Below are positions 1-10,700 of a stretch of 52,387 bases of DNA, piece by piece. The translations under genes and the position numbers were made by a program. Position 1 is the stretch's first letter, and each line of letters starts with the position of its first letter. The stretch is from contig CAUJEY010000006.1 of NCBI GenBank assembly GCA_963169325.1, positions 1-52,387 on the forward strand, read 5' to 3'. Below the pieces are notes generated by a model. It was not told where the DNA came from. It ran no database searches and saw only the letters and a list, made by a program, of their open reading frames with translations. The DNA is from Bacteroidota bacterium (lineage in GTDB: Bacteria > Bacteroidota > Bacteroidia > Chitinophagales > Saprospiraceae).

Positions 1-1
1 G

Positions 2-3000
2 ACGGCTAACGATGCTTGCGGCAACAACACGACGAAAACGCAGACGATCACGGTAGTACCGGATACGGAAAAACCGTCGATCACGGTACCGGCTCCGCTG
101 GTGCTGGATTGCGGTGACATCAACGAAACGGTTGATCCGTCGGCTCAAATCGCTGACTGGCTCGGCGCCGCTTCGGCAACGGACAACTGCGATACCGATC
201 CGGAACTGGCTTACGACTTTGATATTTCGATGTTGAACATCTGCGCTCCGGCTACGTACACCATCACGGTGACCTGGACGGCTAACGATGCTTGCGGCAA
301 CAACACGACGAAAACGCAGACGATCACGGTTGTTCCGGACACGGAAGACCCGATCGTAACGGCGCCTGCCGGCATCACGCTGGACTGCGGCGATATCAGC
401 GAAACGACTGACCCGAGCGCAACCGTTACCAACTGGCTGGCTTCTGCCACGGCGACGGATAACTGCGATACCGATCCGGAACTGACCTACAACTTCAACG
501 TTACGACGCTTGACGTGTGTGTAGGCGGCACCCTGACGGTGACCTGGACGGCTACGGACGCTTGCGGCAACGTGGGCACGGCTACCTCGACGATCACGGT
601 TGTACCGGACACGGAAGACCCGATCGTAACGGCGCCTGCCGGCATCACGCTGGATTGCGGCGATATCAGCGAAACGACGGATCCGAGTGCAACGGTCAGC
701 AACTGGCTGGCGAGCGCTACGGCGACGGACAATTGCGATACCGATCCGACCTTGACCTACAACTTCGACGCGACGACGCTTGACGTATGTGTCGGCGGCA
801 CCCTGACGGTGACCTGGACGGCTACGGACGCTTGCGGCAACGTGGGCACGGCAACCTCGACGATCACGGTTGTTCCGGACACGGAAGACCCGATCGTAAC
901 GGCTCCTGCTCCGCTGACGCTGGATTGTGACGACCTCGGTCCGATTTCCGACCCGAGCGCAACTGTACTGAACTGGCTGGAAAGCGCCGGTGCTTCCGAC
1001 AATTGCGATACGGATCCGGAACTGACTTATAACTTTGACATCACGACCCTCAATGTATGTGTGGGTGGTACCCTGACGGTAACCTGGACGTCGACGGATG
1101 CTTGCGGCAACACGGCCACGGCGACTTCGACAATCACGGTGGTTCCGGATACGGAAGCCCCGCAACTGGTTGGCACGCCGGCTGATATCAGCGTGAACGT
1201 AACCTGCGCTGTCGATGTACCGGCTCCGGTCACCGGCGTAACGGCTACCGACAATTGCGCTGCCTTGGTTGATGTTGACTTCACAGAAGTACAAGTACCT
1301 GGTTCCTGCCTGAACAAATTCCAACTGGTTCGTACCTGGACGGCTACGGATGCCTGCGGCAACGCAACGCAATTCGTACAGACCATTAACGTGAACGACG
1401 ACGTCGCTCCGGTGATGAGCTGCCCCGCTCCGCTGTTTGCGCAGTGCTCGCCTGGCGAACACCCGCCGTATGCAAACCTGATCGAATTTGAAGCTGCCGG
1501 TGGCTCAGCCTCCGACAACTGCGGCCTGAATGTGAATTCGTTCGGTCTGTTCAGCGAAACGCAGAACGGTAACGTTTACACCCGCACCTACCGGATTATC
1601 GACCAATGCGGCAACTCTGCTACCTGCACACAAACGGTAACGGTGATCGATACGGAAGACCCGATCTTCCTGAACTGCCCGGTCGGCCCGCTGGTATTCG
1701 GCAACGACCCGGACAAGTGCTCGGCCAAGATCAACTGGTCGACTCCGGTTGCTACTGATAATTGCAGCATCCCGACGGTAGTACAAACCGCCGGCCCGCT
1801 TGCCGGTTCGGTAGTACCGGTTGGTACTTACACGGTGGCATTTACTGCTACTGACGCTGCCGGCAATGTATCCTTCTGCTCCTTCGTGGTGATGGTAATG
1901 GATACGCAGAATCCGGAATTTGACGCCGACATCCTGATGCCGGCCGATGTAACGGTGGAATGTGATAACGTACCGGCGCCGTTCGTACTGACGACCGACG
2001 ACGTACATGATAACTGCACCCCGTCGAACCTGCTGGTGATCAACTTCACCGAAGTTCGCACGAACGGCAACTGCAAATTTAACTACACGCTGACCCGTAC
2101 CTGGACGGTGACCGACCAAGCTGGAAACCAGTTGATCCACACCCAGATCGTGACGGTACGCGATACGAAAGCCCCGACGGCGATTTGCAAAAACGCAACG
2201 GTTACGCTGGATAAATTCGGCAATGCAACCGTAACGGCCGGCCAGATCAACAACGGCAGCTTTGATAACTGTTCGGCTCCTGCCGACCTGACGTTTACTG
2301 TAACGCCGAGCGCATTCACTTGCGCTAACTTGGGCGCCAACGTGGTAACCCTGACGGTAACGGATGAGTGCGGCAATAGCGCAACCTGCACGGCAACGGT
2401 AACGGTACTGGAAGGTATCGGTCCTTGCACACCGCAGATTGCTGTTAAGACGAATTGCAAAAACAATGCGACGACGCTTGATAACGGTCAATTCGAAGAC
2501 CTGATCACGGTGAAATCGCTTGCGATGCAAACGTGGACGGTACAATCCAGCACTGGCTTGTACTCCGCTACCAGCCCGGCTCCGCCGGCTGCACCGACAG
2601 CGCTTCCGAGCAATGCTCCGTTTACGATGGGCACAGCCGACGGCATCGACAACGATGGTGACGGCCAGACAGATGAAGCCGACGAGATGGTGTACTACAC
2701 GTTTAAAGGTGTTCACGTTGACGCGATCGGTTACTCGATCACGATCACGAACAACCTGAATCAAACGAACACCATCAGCAACAAAGGCTACTATCCGTCG
2801 CCTTACTTCATCAATCTGAACGATCCGTTCTGCTTGAGCACAGAGCCGTTTACCATTCTGGTAGGCGAATACAACAATGCACAAGGTAACGTGATCAATG
2901 TCATGGTGAACGGCGTGGCTACCACGATCTTCAATCCCGCGGCATTGGGCATCGGTTTCCACACGGTAATGGCTACGTTCGATGCCGGTACCGCTACGAC

Positions 3001-6000
3001 GAACTTAGTGATCAATGGTCAATTGGTCGGCGGAACCGACGCTCAGGCGTTGGCTGATCCGGGTTGCCAACAGAAAATCACGAAGATCGTACAGATCACG
3101 GATACCCCACCGGTGGTGGTGTGTAACGACCTGGTTTACGTTTCCATCCACAACGACGGTGGCGACTGCGTATTCGTAGTTGAACCCGACGATGTACTGG
3201 AAGGCTCTTACGGCTGCTTCGACGACTACTCGGTGGTGCTGACATACCCGAACGGTACGCACACCTTTACGCCGCCGAACCGCGTTGACTACACTCATAT
3301 CGGCAAGTTCCTGAACTACAGCCTTGTACACGCCATCAGCGGCAACGTTTGCTGGGGCCAGATCAAGGTGGAAGACAAAGAACCGCCGAAACTTACCTGC
3401 CCGTCCAACATTACGATCAATTGCAGCGACCCGACCAGCCCTTCCTTCACAGGCAATGTGTTGATCTCCGACTGCCATCCGACAGTAACATCTGTTGATA
3501 CGGACGACTACACCGACTTCGGCTCTTGCTCTAACCCGCGTGCGCAAATTATCCGCACCTGGTTGGTAACGGACGGCTCCGGTAACCAGTCGACTTGCTC
3601 GCAAACGATCACGGTTAAAGCGTTCGACCTCGCTGACGTTGATTTCCCGAATGACGTAACGATCAGCTGCGACGTTGTCGGCAGCACCGATCCGAACGTA
3701 ACGGGTACCCCGACGATCAACGGCTCGCCGATTGGAACAGGTGGTCTTTGCATGGCTTCGATCAGCAAAACAGACGAATACTACGACCTCTGCACGGGTA
3801 GCTACGAAATTATCCGCACCTGGAAAGTACGCAATATGTGCCTCCCGGTCGGACCTGGCAACCCAGTTGAACATGCTCAGGTGATCAAAGTAACGGACTT
3901 CAAAGCTCCGGTGTTCGATTGCCCGATTGATGTTACGGTTAGCACGGATCCGTTCTCTTGCTGCGCTACTGCGCCGCTGCCGGACGTGATCATCACGGAA
4001 TCCTGCTCTTACGTAACCAGCCTTACCTACAAAATCGTGGGTATCGATGAAGCCACGGGTAATCTCGTGATTCACGAAGGCTTCGGTGGCTTGAGCAACT
4101 TCCCGGGCAACAACCTGTGGCACCCGGATACATTGGGCGTGTTTGGCTTCTCGCAATGCCTGCCGCGCGGTGTGTACACGGTGACTTACACGGCTATTGA
4201 CGCTTGCGGTAATATCTCCAACTGCACGTTCAAAATGACGGTTGAAGACCAAATCCCGCCGATCTCCGTATGCGACGAGTTTACTCAGGTAGCACTCGGC
4301 GGCGACGGAATGGCCTTCGTAAATGCTTCGACATTCGACGACGGTTCGTATGACTTGTGCAATCCGGTGTCCTTCAAGGCTCGCCGTATGAACGATAACG
4401 ACTGTCAGGATAACGACTTCTTCTACGATCAGGTCAAGTTCTGCTGCGACGATATTAACGATACGGTTCTTGTCGTCTTCCGTGTGTATGACTTCCCGGC
4501 ACAATCAGGCGCCGTAGACTTAGACTACGGCCTCGGTCACTGGAATGACTGCATGGTTCAGGTGTTTGTTGAAGACAAGATCAAACCGATCTGCACGGCT
4601 CCGGCCCACACCACGGTATCTTGCGAAAACTTCGATCCCAGCCTCTGGGCTTACGGTTTCGCCACTGCTGTGGATAACTGCTGCTTAGATACGATTACGG
4701 TGACGAACAACCTCGGTCTGTTCGACACGGTGTGTAACAAAGGCACGATCACGCGGACGTTCCGCGCCATCGACTGCGGTGGTCAATCGAGCACCTGCAC
4801 ACAACGTATCCTGGTGAACTACGAACAGGATTACTTCGTACGCTTCCCGAACGATGTTATCGTAACGGTATGCGACGGTACGGGTAACTACGGCGAACCT
4901 ACCTTCTTCGGTGAAGATTGCGAACTCTTGGGCGTATCGCACGAAGATGAAGTATTCACGGTAGTACCGGATGCTTGCTACAAAATCGAACGGACGTGGA
5001 CCATCATCAACTGGTGCACGTACAACCCGAACGCAGGATGTATCGAAGTGCCGAACCCGAACCCGAACTCGATTGTGAATCACCCGTCGAACTTGCCGGG
5101 CCCGATTGTGTCGCCTGCCGGCACACCGGCTCCCTGGGCTCCAACGGTGGTCGCCATCAACCCGGGCCAGACGCCGACGAACTACTCGATCTTCTGGGAC
5201 GCTAACGCGAACTGCTACAAATACAAGCAGATCATCAAGGTGATTGATACACAGGATCCGATTGTTGCAAACTGCCCGGCCAGCCCGGTCGAAGTATGCG
5301 ACCTGACGCCGAACGATCCGCTGCTGTGGAATGCCTCGTACTGGTACGACAATTCCATCAACAGCCACGACCTGTGCGAAGCGCCGACCGATCTGACGAT
5401 CACGGCTACTGACTTGTGCTCCGGCGCTGCGGTTAACATCCACTACCTGTTGTTCCTCGACCTCGACGGCGACGGCAACATGGAAACGGTGATTAACAGC
5501 ATCAACACCGGTATCGCTGGTTTGGGCTGGAATGCCGTACCGTTTGGTAACGGCGGTAACCCGAACTACTCGGGCGGCACGATCCGCAACTTTGACGGTC
5601 GTCCGGTACTGCCGAACCAGAAGTATGGCTTCGCGATCCAAACGTCGATCAGCGGTACGAGCAAAACTGCTTCGGTACGCTGGAATACGCAGCAACAACA
5701 AGCAAACTACGTGATTCCGGAACTGCCTTACGGCACGCACAAGATCAAATGGTTTGTAGAAGACGGTTGCGGCAACGAAACGATCTGCGAATACACCTTC
5801 GTGGTGAAAGACTGCAAGAAACCGACGGTGGTTTGTCTCAACGGCCTGAGCGTAAATATCATGCCGACCAAGATGATCGCACTTTGGGCTTCCGACTTCC
5901 TGCAATACACGGAAGACAACTGCACGCCTTCCAGCCAACTGGTAATCGCTATTCGTAAATCGGGTACGGGTACGGGCTTCCCGACCAACCCCGATGGCAC

Positions 6001-7372
6001 GCCGCAAACGAGCGTAACCTTTACTTGCGACGAACTGGGTACGCAACTCGTTGAGTTGTGGTCCATAGATAAAGCCGGCAATGCCGACTACTGCGAAACC
6101 TATGTGATCGTTCAGGACAACGCCGGCATTTGCGACGGTAACTCCGGTACGGTTGCAGGTGCGCTGAAAACGGAGATGAACAATGGTCTGGAAGATGCAA
6201 ATGTTGAACTGGATGGTTCCAGCAATGCACTGCCGCCGACGACTATGTTCGACTTCTCGGACAACAACGGTCAATTCGAATTCAACGGCGTACCGTTCTT
6301 AGGCGACTACACGGTAACACCGACGAAAGACAACGACCCGCTCAATGGCGTATCTACCTTCGACTTGGTGCTCATCAACAAGCACATCCTGGGTCTGGAG
6401 CCGCTCACCACGCCGTACAAAATGATTGCTGCGGATGCTAACAACAGCCGCTCGATCACGACGTTCGACATCGTTGAGTTGCGTAAACTGATCCTGGGTA
6501 TCTACACCGAGCTGCCGAACAACACGTCCTGGCGCTTTGTGGATGGTGTTTACAGCTTCCCGAACCCGAACAATCCGTTCGAGCAAATTTTCCCGGAAAC
6601 GAAACAAATCGCCGACATGCAAATCAGCATGGTGGACGAAGACTTCGTAGCGGTGAAAGTGGGTGACGTAAACAACAACGCTGTGACGAGCAGCCTGACA
6701 AGTATAGAAGATCGTACCGACGGTACTCTGTTGTTCGACGTACAAGAACGCTCGGTGAAAGCCGGCGAAACCTTCACGGTGAACTTCAAAGCCACCGAAC
6801 GTGTGATGGGCTATCAGTTCACACTGTTCTTCCCGAACCTGGAAGTAGCCGATGTAACAGCCGGCGCTGATATGAAACTGGAGAACTTCGGTATCTTCAA
6901 TAGCGAGCACGCCCTGACGACTTCGTTCGACAACGAACACGCCGTTGGTGAGTTCTCGGTTACCTTCCGCGCGAAGGCTGCCGGTTCGCTGAGCGAAATG
7001 CTGACGGTTTCGAGCCGTATCACGAAGGCTGAAGCTTACAACCTGAACCGCGAACGCCAAGCCGTCGGCCTGCGCTTCAACGGTCAGAATGGCTCAACGA
7101 TCACTGGCTTAGGCTTCGAGTTGTATCAGAACCAACCGAACCCGTGGATGACCAAGACGCAGATCGGCTTCTACCTGCCTGAGGCAGCAGCAGCTACCCT
7201 GACGATCTTCGACGAAACGGGTCGCACCCTGTTCACACAAACAGGCGACTTCACCAAAGGCTACAACGCCATTGCGCTGGAACGCTCGATTGTGAACACC
7301 ACAGGGTTACTGTACTACAAACTCGAAACGGCTAACGACAGTGCCGTTAAGAAGATGATTCAGACCAAGTAA
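2..7372 (+). CDS. Giant HYR-repeat surface protein with T9SS sorting domain (5' end outside window)
   Basis: The frame is open from base 2, so the N-terminus and signal peptide lie upstream; the GTG at 101 is only an internal codon. The visible part starts with tandem HYR-like Ig-fold repeats of about 90 residues, marked by TDNCDTDP and DACGN motifs and rich in paired cysteines. It continues with further HYR-like modules, a calcium-binding-like DGIDNDGDGQTDE stretch near 2640-2685, and a long C-terminal region shared with the next gene. The tail holds a dockerin-like duplicated helix pair (6330-6540, NDPLNGVSTFDLVLINKHIL), a cohesin-like beta domain (about 6720-7030) and a Por-type sorting domain beginning FELYQNQPNPW. 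Expected role: a type IX-secreted, cell-surface or extracellular adhesin or matrix protein. Ligand unknown. The many long antisense frames over it reflect its codon bias, not genes. Confidence 0.93.
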   Translation, partial: TANDACGNNTTKTQTITVVPDTEKPSITVPAPLVLDCGDINETVDPSAQIADWLGAASATDNCDTDPELAYDFDISMLNICAPATYTITVTWTANDACGNNTTKTQTITVVPDTEDPIVTAPAGITLDCGDISETTDPSATVTNWLASATATDNCDTDPELTYNFNVTTLDVCVGGTLTVTWTATDACGNVGTATSTITVVPDTEDPIVTAPAGITLDCGDISETTDPSATVSNWLASATATDNCDTDPTLTYNFDATTLDVCVGGTLTVTWTATDACGNVGTATSTITVVPDTEDPIVTAPAPLTLDCDDLGPISDPSATVLNWLESAGASDNCDTDPELTYNFDITTLNVCVGGTLTVTWTSTDACGNTATATSTITVVPDTEAPQLVGTPADISVNVTCAVDVPAPVTGVTATDNCAALVDVDFTEVQVPGSCLNKFQLVRTWTATDACGNATQFVQTINVNDDVAPVMSCPAPLFAQCSPGEHPPYANLIEFEAAGGSASDNCGLNVNSFGLFSETQNGNVYTRTYRIIDQCGNSATCTQTVTVIDTEDPIFLNCPVGPLVFGNDPDKCSAKINWSTPVATDNCSIPTVVQTAGPLAGSVVPVGTYTVAFTATDAAGNVSFCSFVVMVMDTQNPEFDADILMPADVTVECDNVPAPFVLTTDDVHDNCTPSNLLVINFTEVRTNGNCKFNYTLTRTWTVTDQAGNQLIHTQIVTVRDTKAPTAICKNATVTLDKFGNATVTAGQINNGSFDNCSAPADLTFTVTPSAFTCANLGANVVTLTVTDECGNSATCTATVTVLEGIGPCTPQIAVKTNCKNNATTLDNGQFEDLITVKSLAMQTWTVQSSTGLYSATSPAPPAAPTALPSNAPFTMGTADGIDNDGDGQTDEADEMVYYTFKGVHVDAIGYSITITNNLNQTNTISNKGYYPSPYFINLNDPFCLSTEPFTILVGEYNNAQGNVINVMVNGVATTIFNPAALGIGFHTVMATFDAGTATTNLVINGQLVGGTDAQALADPGCQQKITKIVQITDTPPVVVCNDLVYVSIHNDGGDCVFVVEPDDVLEGSYGCFDDYSVVLTYPNGTHTFTPPNRVDYTHIGKFLNYSLVHAISGNVCWGQIKVEDKEPPKLTCPSNITINCSDPTSPSFTGNVLISDCHPTVTSVDTDDYTDFGSCSNPRAQIIRTWLVTDGSGNQSTCSQTITVKAFDLADVDFPNDVTISCDVVGSTDPNVTGTPTINGSPIGTGGLCMASISKTDEYYDLCTGSYEIIRTWKVRNMCLPVGPGNPVEHAQVIKVTDFKAPVFDCPIDVTVSTDPFSCCATAPLPDVIITESCSYVTSLTYKIVGIDEATGNLVIHEGFGGLSNFPGNNLWHPDTLGVFGFSQCLPRGVYTVTYTAIDACGNISNCTFKMTVEDQIPPISVCDEFTQVALGGDGMAFVNASTFDDGSYDLCNPVSFKARRMNDNDCQDNDFFYDQVKFCCDDINDTVLVVFRVYDFPAQSGAVDLDYGLGHWNDCMVQVFVEDKIKPICTAPAHTTVSCENFDPSLWAYGFATAVDNCCLDTITVTNNLGLFDTVCNKGTITRTFRAIDCGGQSSTCTQRILVNYEQDYFVRFPNDVIVTVCDGTGNYGEPTFFGEDCELLGVSHEDEVFTVVPDACYKIERTWTIINWCTYNPNAGCIEVPNPNPNSIVNHPSNLPGPIVSPAGTPAPWAPTVVAINPGQTPTNYSIFWDANANCYKYKQIIKVIDTQDPIVANCPASPVEVCDLTPNDPLLWNASYWYDNSINSHDLCEAPTDLTITATDLCSGAAVNIHYLLFLDLDGDGNMETVINSINTGIAGLGWNAVPFGNGGNPNYSGGTIRNFDGRPVLPNQKYGFAIQTSISGTSKTASVRWNTQQQQANYVIPELPYGTHKIKWFVEDGCGNETICEYTFVVKDCKKPTVVCLNGLSVNIMPTKMIALWASDFLQYTEDNCTPSSQLVIAIRKSGTGTGFPTNPDGTPQTSVTFTCDELGTQLVELWSIDKAGNADYCETYVIVQDNAGICDGNSGTVAGALKTEMNNGLEDANVELDGSSNALPPTTMFDFSDNNGQFEFNGVPFLGDYTVTPTKDNDPLNGVSTFDLVLINKHILGLEPLTTPYKMIAADANNSRSITTFDIVELRKLILGIYTELPNNTSWRFVDGVYSFPNPNNPFEQIFPETKQIADMQISMVDEDFVAVKVGDVNNNAVTSSLTSIEDRTDGTLLFDVQERSVKAGETFTVNFKATERVMGYQFTLFFPNLEVADVTAGADMKLENFGIFNSEHALTTSFDNEHAVGEFSVTFRAKAAGSLSEMLTVSSRITKAEAYNLNRERQAVGLRFNGQNGSTITGLGFELYQNQPNPWMTKTQIGFYLPEAAAATLTIFDETGRTLFTQTGDFTKGYNAIALERSIVNTTGLLYYKLETANDSAVKKMIQTK
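58..1142 (+). repeat. Tandem HYR-module repeats, 270-276 bp period
   Basis: The block containing CCGGACACGGAAGACCCGAT recurs at a 270-bp spacing (about 333, 603, 873, then a variant at 1143), with a first 276-bp unit starting near 57. The middle units are almost identical at DNA level, including synonymous positions, which points to recent unequal crossing-over or conversion inside the gene. Confidence 0.85.
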
Positions 7373-7403
7373 TGCGGTCAAGTTGATCGCATGATGATAG
7401 AGG

Positions 7404-7445
7404 CCGCCTCGTTCCGATTACTCGGGACGGGGCGGTTTTCTTTTT
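7404..7445 (+). terminator. Rho-independent terminator of first giant gene
   Basis: A 12-bp stem (CCGCCTCGTTCC pairing with GGGACGGGGCGG through two G-T pairs) with an 8-nt loop is followed by TTTTCTTTTT. It starts 31 bp after the stop codon. Confidence 0.85.
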
Positions 7446-7503
7446 ACACATTAATTTTTCCGACATTTCCAAAAATACCCGCCGGCATTCCATCTCTTGG
7501 CCT

Positions 7504-7511
7504 TACTTTTG
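7504..7511 (+). promoter_or_regulatory. Possible Bacteroidota -7 box for second giant gene
   Basis: TACTTTTG matches the TAnnTTTG consensus exactly, but no good -33 TTTG sits 19-21 bp upstream. If used it gives a leader of about 230 nt. The remainder of the 372-bp gap (7373-7744) holds the terminator above and AT-rich sequence near the start codon. I see no credible gene in it. Confidence 0.35.
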
Positions 7512-7744
7512 CTTTCGTCTTTTATAATCCGATTTTTAATAATCTCATGACTTATTTGGTTTCCTGCATTTGACTTTCCTTCCTTTTCTCTGCCGCCTGA
7601 TATTCAACCGGCAGAATATTTACAAAAAGTCAGGATTTTCTTGCAACCAGGTAGTCATCGTCCCAGGATGCGATTTGGTTCATGCGCCGACAGTTACGCT
7701 GTCCGGGGCATTGTGTTGTTTATATTTTTTGCTAAATAATCGTC

Positions 7745-10700
7745 ATGAAAAGAATTTTACTGCTGCTTCTTTCCGTTTGCGCGCAATTCGTCGCCTTTGC
7801 TCAAATGGAAGCCTGGGACCTCAACGGGCAACCCGGCAATCAGGTTTCCAATAATGCGACAACCTCAGCTGCCGGAATCGGCACAGGGGTGTTGAGTCGG
7901 GGCGCCGGCGTTACGGCGTCATCTGCCGCAGGCTCCATCAGCGCTTCCGGTTGGTTTGCTTCCGCTACGCCGACCACGCTGGCCGATGCGATCGCCAACA
8001 ACGATTATTATGAATTTACGCTCCCGGTATTAGCCGGCAGCATCGCCTCGGTGACGAGCGTGGGGGTTGTCGTTCGCAGCTCGGGCACCGGCCCCAATAC
8101 GGCCACTTTGCGCAGCAGCGTCGACGGCTTTACGGCTGACCTGGGTACGGTCCCGATTACGACTGCATCCGTTTTAAATAATATTCCAGTCAGTTTACCA
8201 GGCCTGACCGGCACGGTTACGTTCCGTTTATATGGTTATGGCAGCGGAGCCAGTGGCGGTAATCCCGCCGCCGGCGGCACATTCCGGATCGGCACTTCTG
8301 TAGTGGCAACCGATAATGATGTGATTATAGCCGGCACGGTAGTACAATGCCCCTCCATCGGCGCTACCAGTACCGACCCGACCTGCGCGGGCAACGACGG
8401 ATTGATTAATTTAACCGTAAGCGGCGGAACACAACCTTATACGTACAACTGGACAGCCTCCAACGGCGGCAGCGGTATCGTTCCCGGCCAGGAAGATCAG
8501 AGCGGCCTGAGTGCCGGCGATTATGCCGTCACGGTGACCGACAACACGGGTTGCACGGCCACGGGCGCTTTTACCCTGACGGCAGCGGTCAACTGCGGTT
8601 GCCCGGGCCTTTCCACGATCGTTACCAACGTGACTTGCGGCGCCATAAACGGCATTATTGAAGTGGTGGCTACCGGCGGTATTCCGCCGTTCCAATACGA
8701 TATTGGCAACGGCCCGCAAATGAGTCCCGTTTTCAGCGGCCTTTCAGCCGGCACCTATACCATTACAGTAACTGGAAGCGATTGCACCGGAGCATCGATA
8801 ACTGCCTCGGTCCAATCCGGATCCGATACGGAACCACCGGTATTTAATGAAACCCTGCCCGGAAATCTTACAATCAATTGCGACGAGCCGGTACCGGCAG
8901 CGGCTGTATTGACCGCCACCGACAACTGCGATCCGGCGCCGACGGTGGTGCTTACAGAAAGCGCCTCGCTCGTTTGCACACAGGAGCCGGTAATTGTCCG
9001 TACCTGGACGGCGAGCGATGCCAACAGCAACAGCACCGTTCATATACAAACGATCACGGTGGTAGACGACGTGGCGCCGGTATTTAACCAGCCTCTGCCG
9101 GCTGATTTGACGGTGAGCTGCGACGCGCCCGTTCCGCTGGCCGCCAATGTGACGGCTTCCGATAATTGCGATCCCGGAGCAGTGCCGGCAGTTATTTTTA
9201 TCAATGAAATACACTATGATAATGCGGCTGCCGACGTCGACGAGTTTTTGGAAGTAGCCGGTACGGCCGGTCTCGACTTGTCGCAATACCAAATCGTTTT
9301 ATACAACGGCAATGGCGGCGTCACGTACGATATCATGAGCTTAACCGGCTCGATCGATAACGAAAGCGGCGGCTTTGGGGCGGTTTCTTTTCCGTATCCG
9401 GCCAACGGCGTTCAAAACGGCGCACCGGACGGCATGGCTCTGGTGAAATTGCCGAATACGGTGATTCAGTTCCTGAGCTACGAAGGTTCTTTCTTAGCCA
9501 CCAACGGCCCGGCTGCCGGTATGACCTCTGTGGACATCGGCGTGCTGGAAACCGGTTCGGAACCGATTGGGCTATCTTTACAACTCACGGGTAATGGGCA
9601 ACAATACGGCGATTTTAGCTGGACCGGCCCTATCACTGCTTCTCCGTCGAGTCTGAATGCCGGCCAAACACTCAGCGCGCTGCCCGGCACAATCGCGGCA
9701 ACCCTCATGGAAAGTATGATGATGGGCGACTGCGACGGCGAAATGACCATTATGCGTATGTACACCGTCACTGACGGCTGCGGAAATGCCGCGACGCATC
9801 TGCAAACCATACACGTGGAAGATTTTACCCCGCCAGCCTTCGCTCCGCCGCTGCCGCAAAACCTGACCATCGATTGCAATACCCCGGTGCCGCCGGCGGC
9901 TAACCTGATTGCCACGGATAATTGCGATGACGGAACGACCGGCGCAAGGGTCTGGATCAATGAAATCCACTATGACAATGCCGGCACCGATGTGAACGAA
10001 TTTATCGAAGTGGCCGGCACGGCCGGTACGGACCTCTCGGAATATACTATTTTCTTGTACAACGGTACCGGTGGCGGTACCTACGGAACGATGGTGCTCT
10101 CTGGAACCATCGATAATGAAAGCAACGGCTTTGGCGCTGTGTCCTTCCCATACCCGGTCAACGGCCTTCAAAACGGCGCGCCTGACGGTCTTGCATTGGT
10201 ACATGGCGGCATGGTGCTCCAGTTTCTGAGCTATGAGGGAACCTTTACCGCCGTCGGCGGCCCGGCAAATGGGATGCTTTCCACCGATATCGGCGTCCTG
10301 GAAGACGGGTTTAACGCCGTGGGTACCTCGCTCAGCCTGACCGGTAGCGGAAATACCTACGCCGATTTTGCCTGGAACCCGCCGGCGCCCGCTACTGCGG
10401 GAAGCCTCAACAACGGCCAAACCATCGTAGCCTTGCCCGCAGGGTTGGTGGTTACCTTTAACGAAATGACCGTGGCAGGCAACTGTCCGAATACCAGCAC
10501 GATCACCCGCAGCTGGTCGGTAGCCGACGGATGCGGCAACGGAACGTCCCTGGTGCAGGTTATTACTATTCAGGATGCAACGCCGCCCACGTTTACTTTC
10601 GTGCCGGCCAGCACCATCGAGCAATGCAGCGCCGGCATCCCGCCGCTTGGTACGCCGACTGCGACGGATAATTGCGATACACAAGTAACGATCGTTTACA

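Noticed and set aside
1505-6274. Long antisense open frames (160-530 codons) under the first giant gene, with similar ones under the second
   Set aside because: They overlap clear HYR-repeat coding sequence, have low-complexity Arg/Val/His-rich products and arise from the biased codon use of repeated modules.
7391-7744. Short plus-strand frames between the giant genes
   Set aside because: They span the terminator hairpin and promoter-like sequence and show no protein-like composition.
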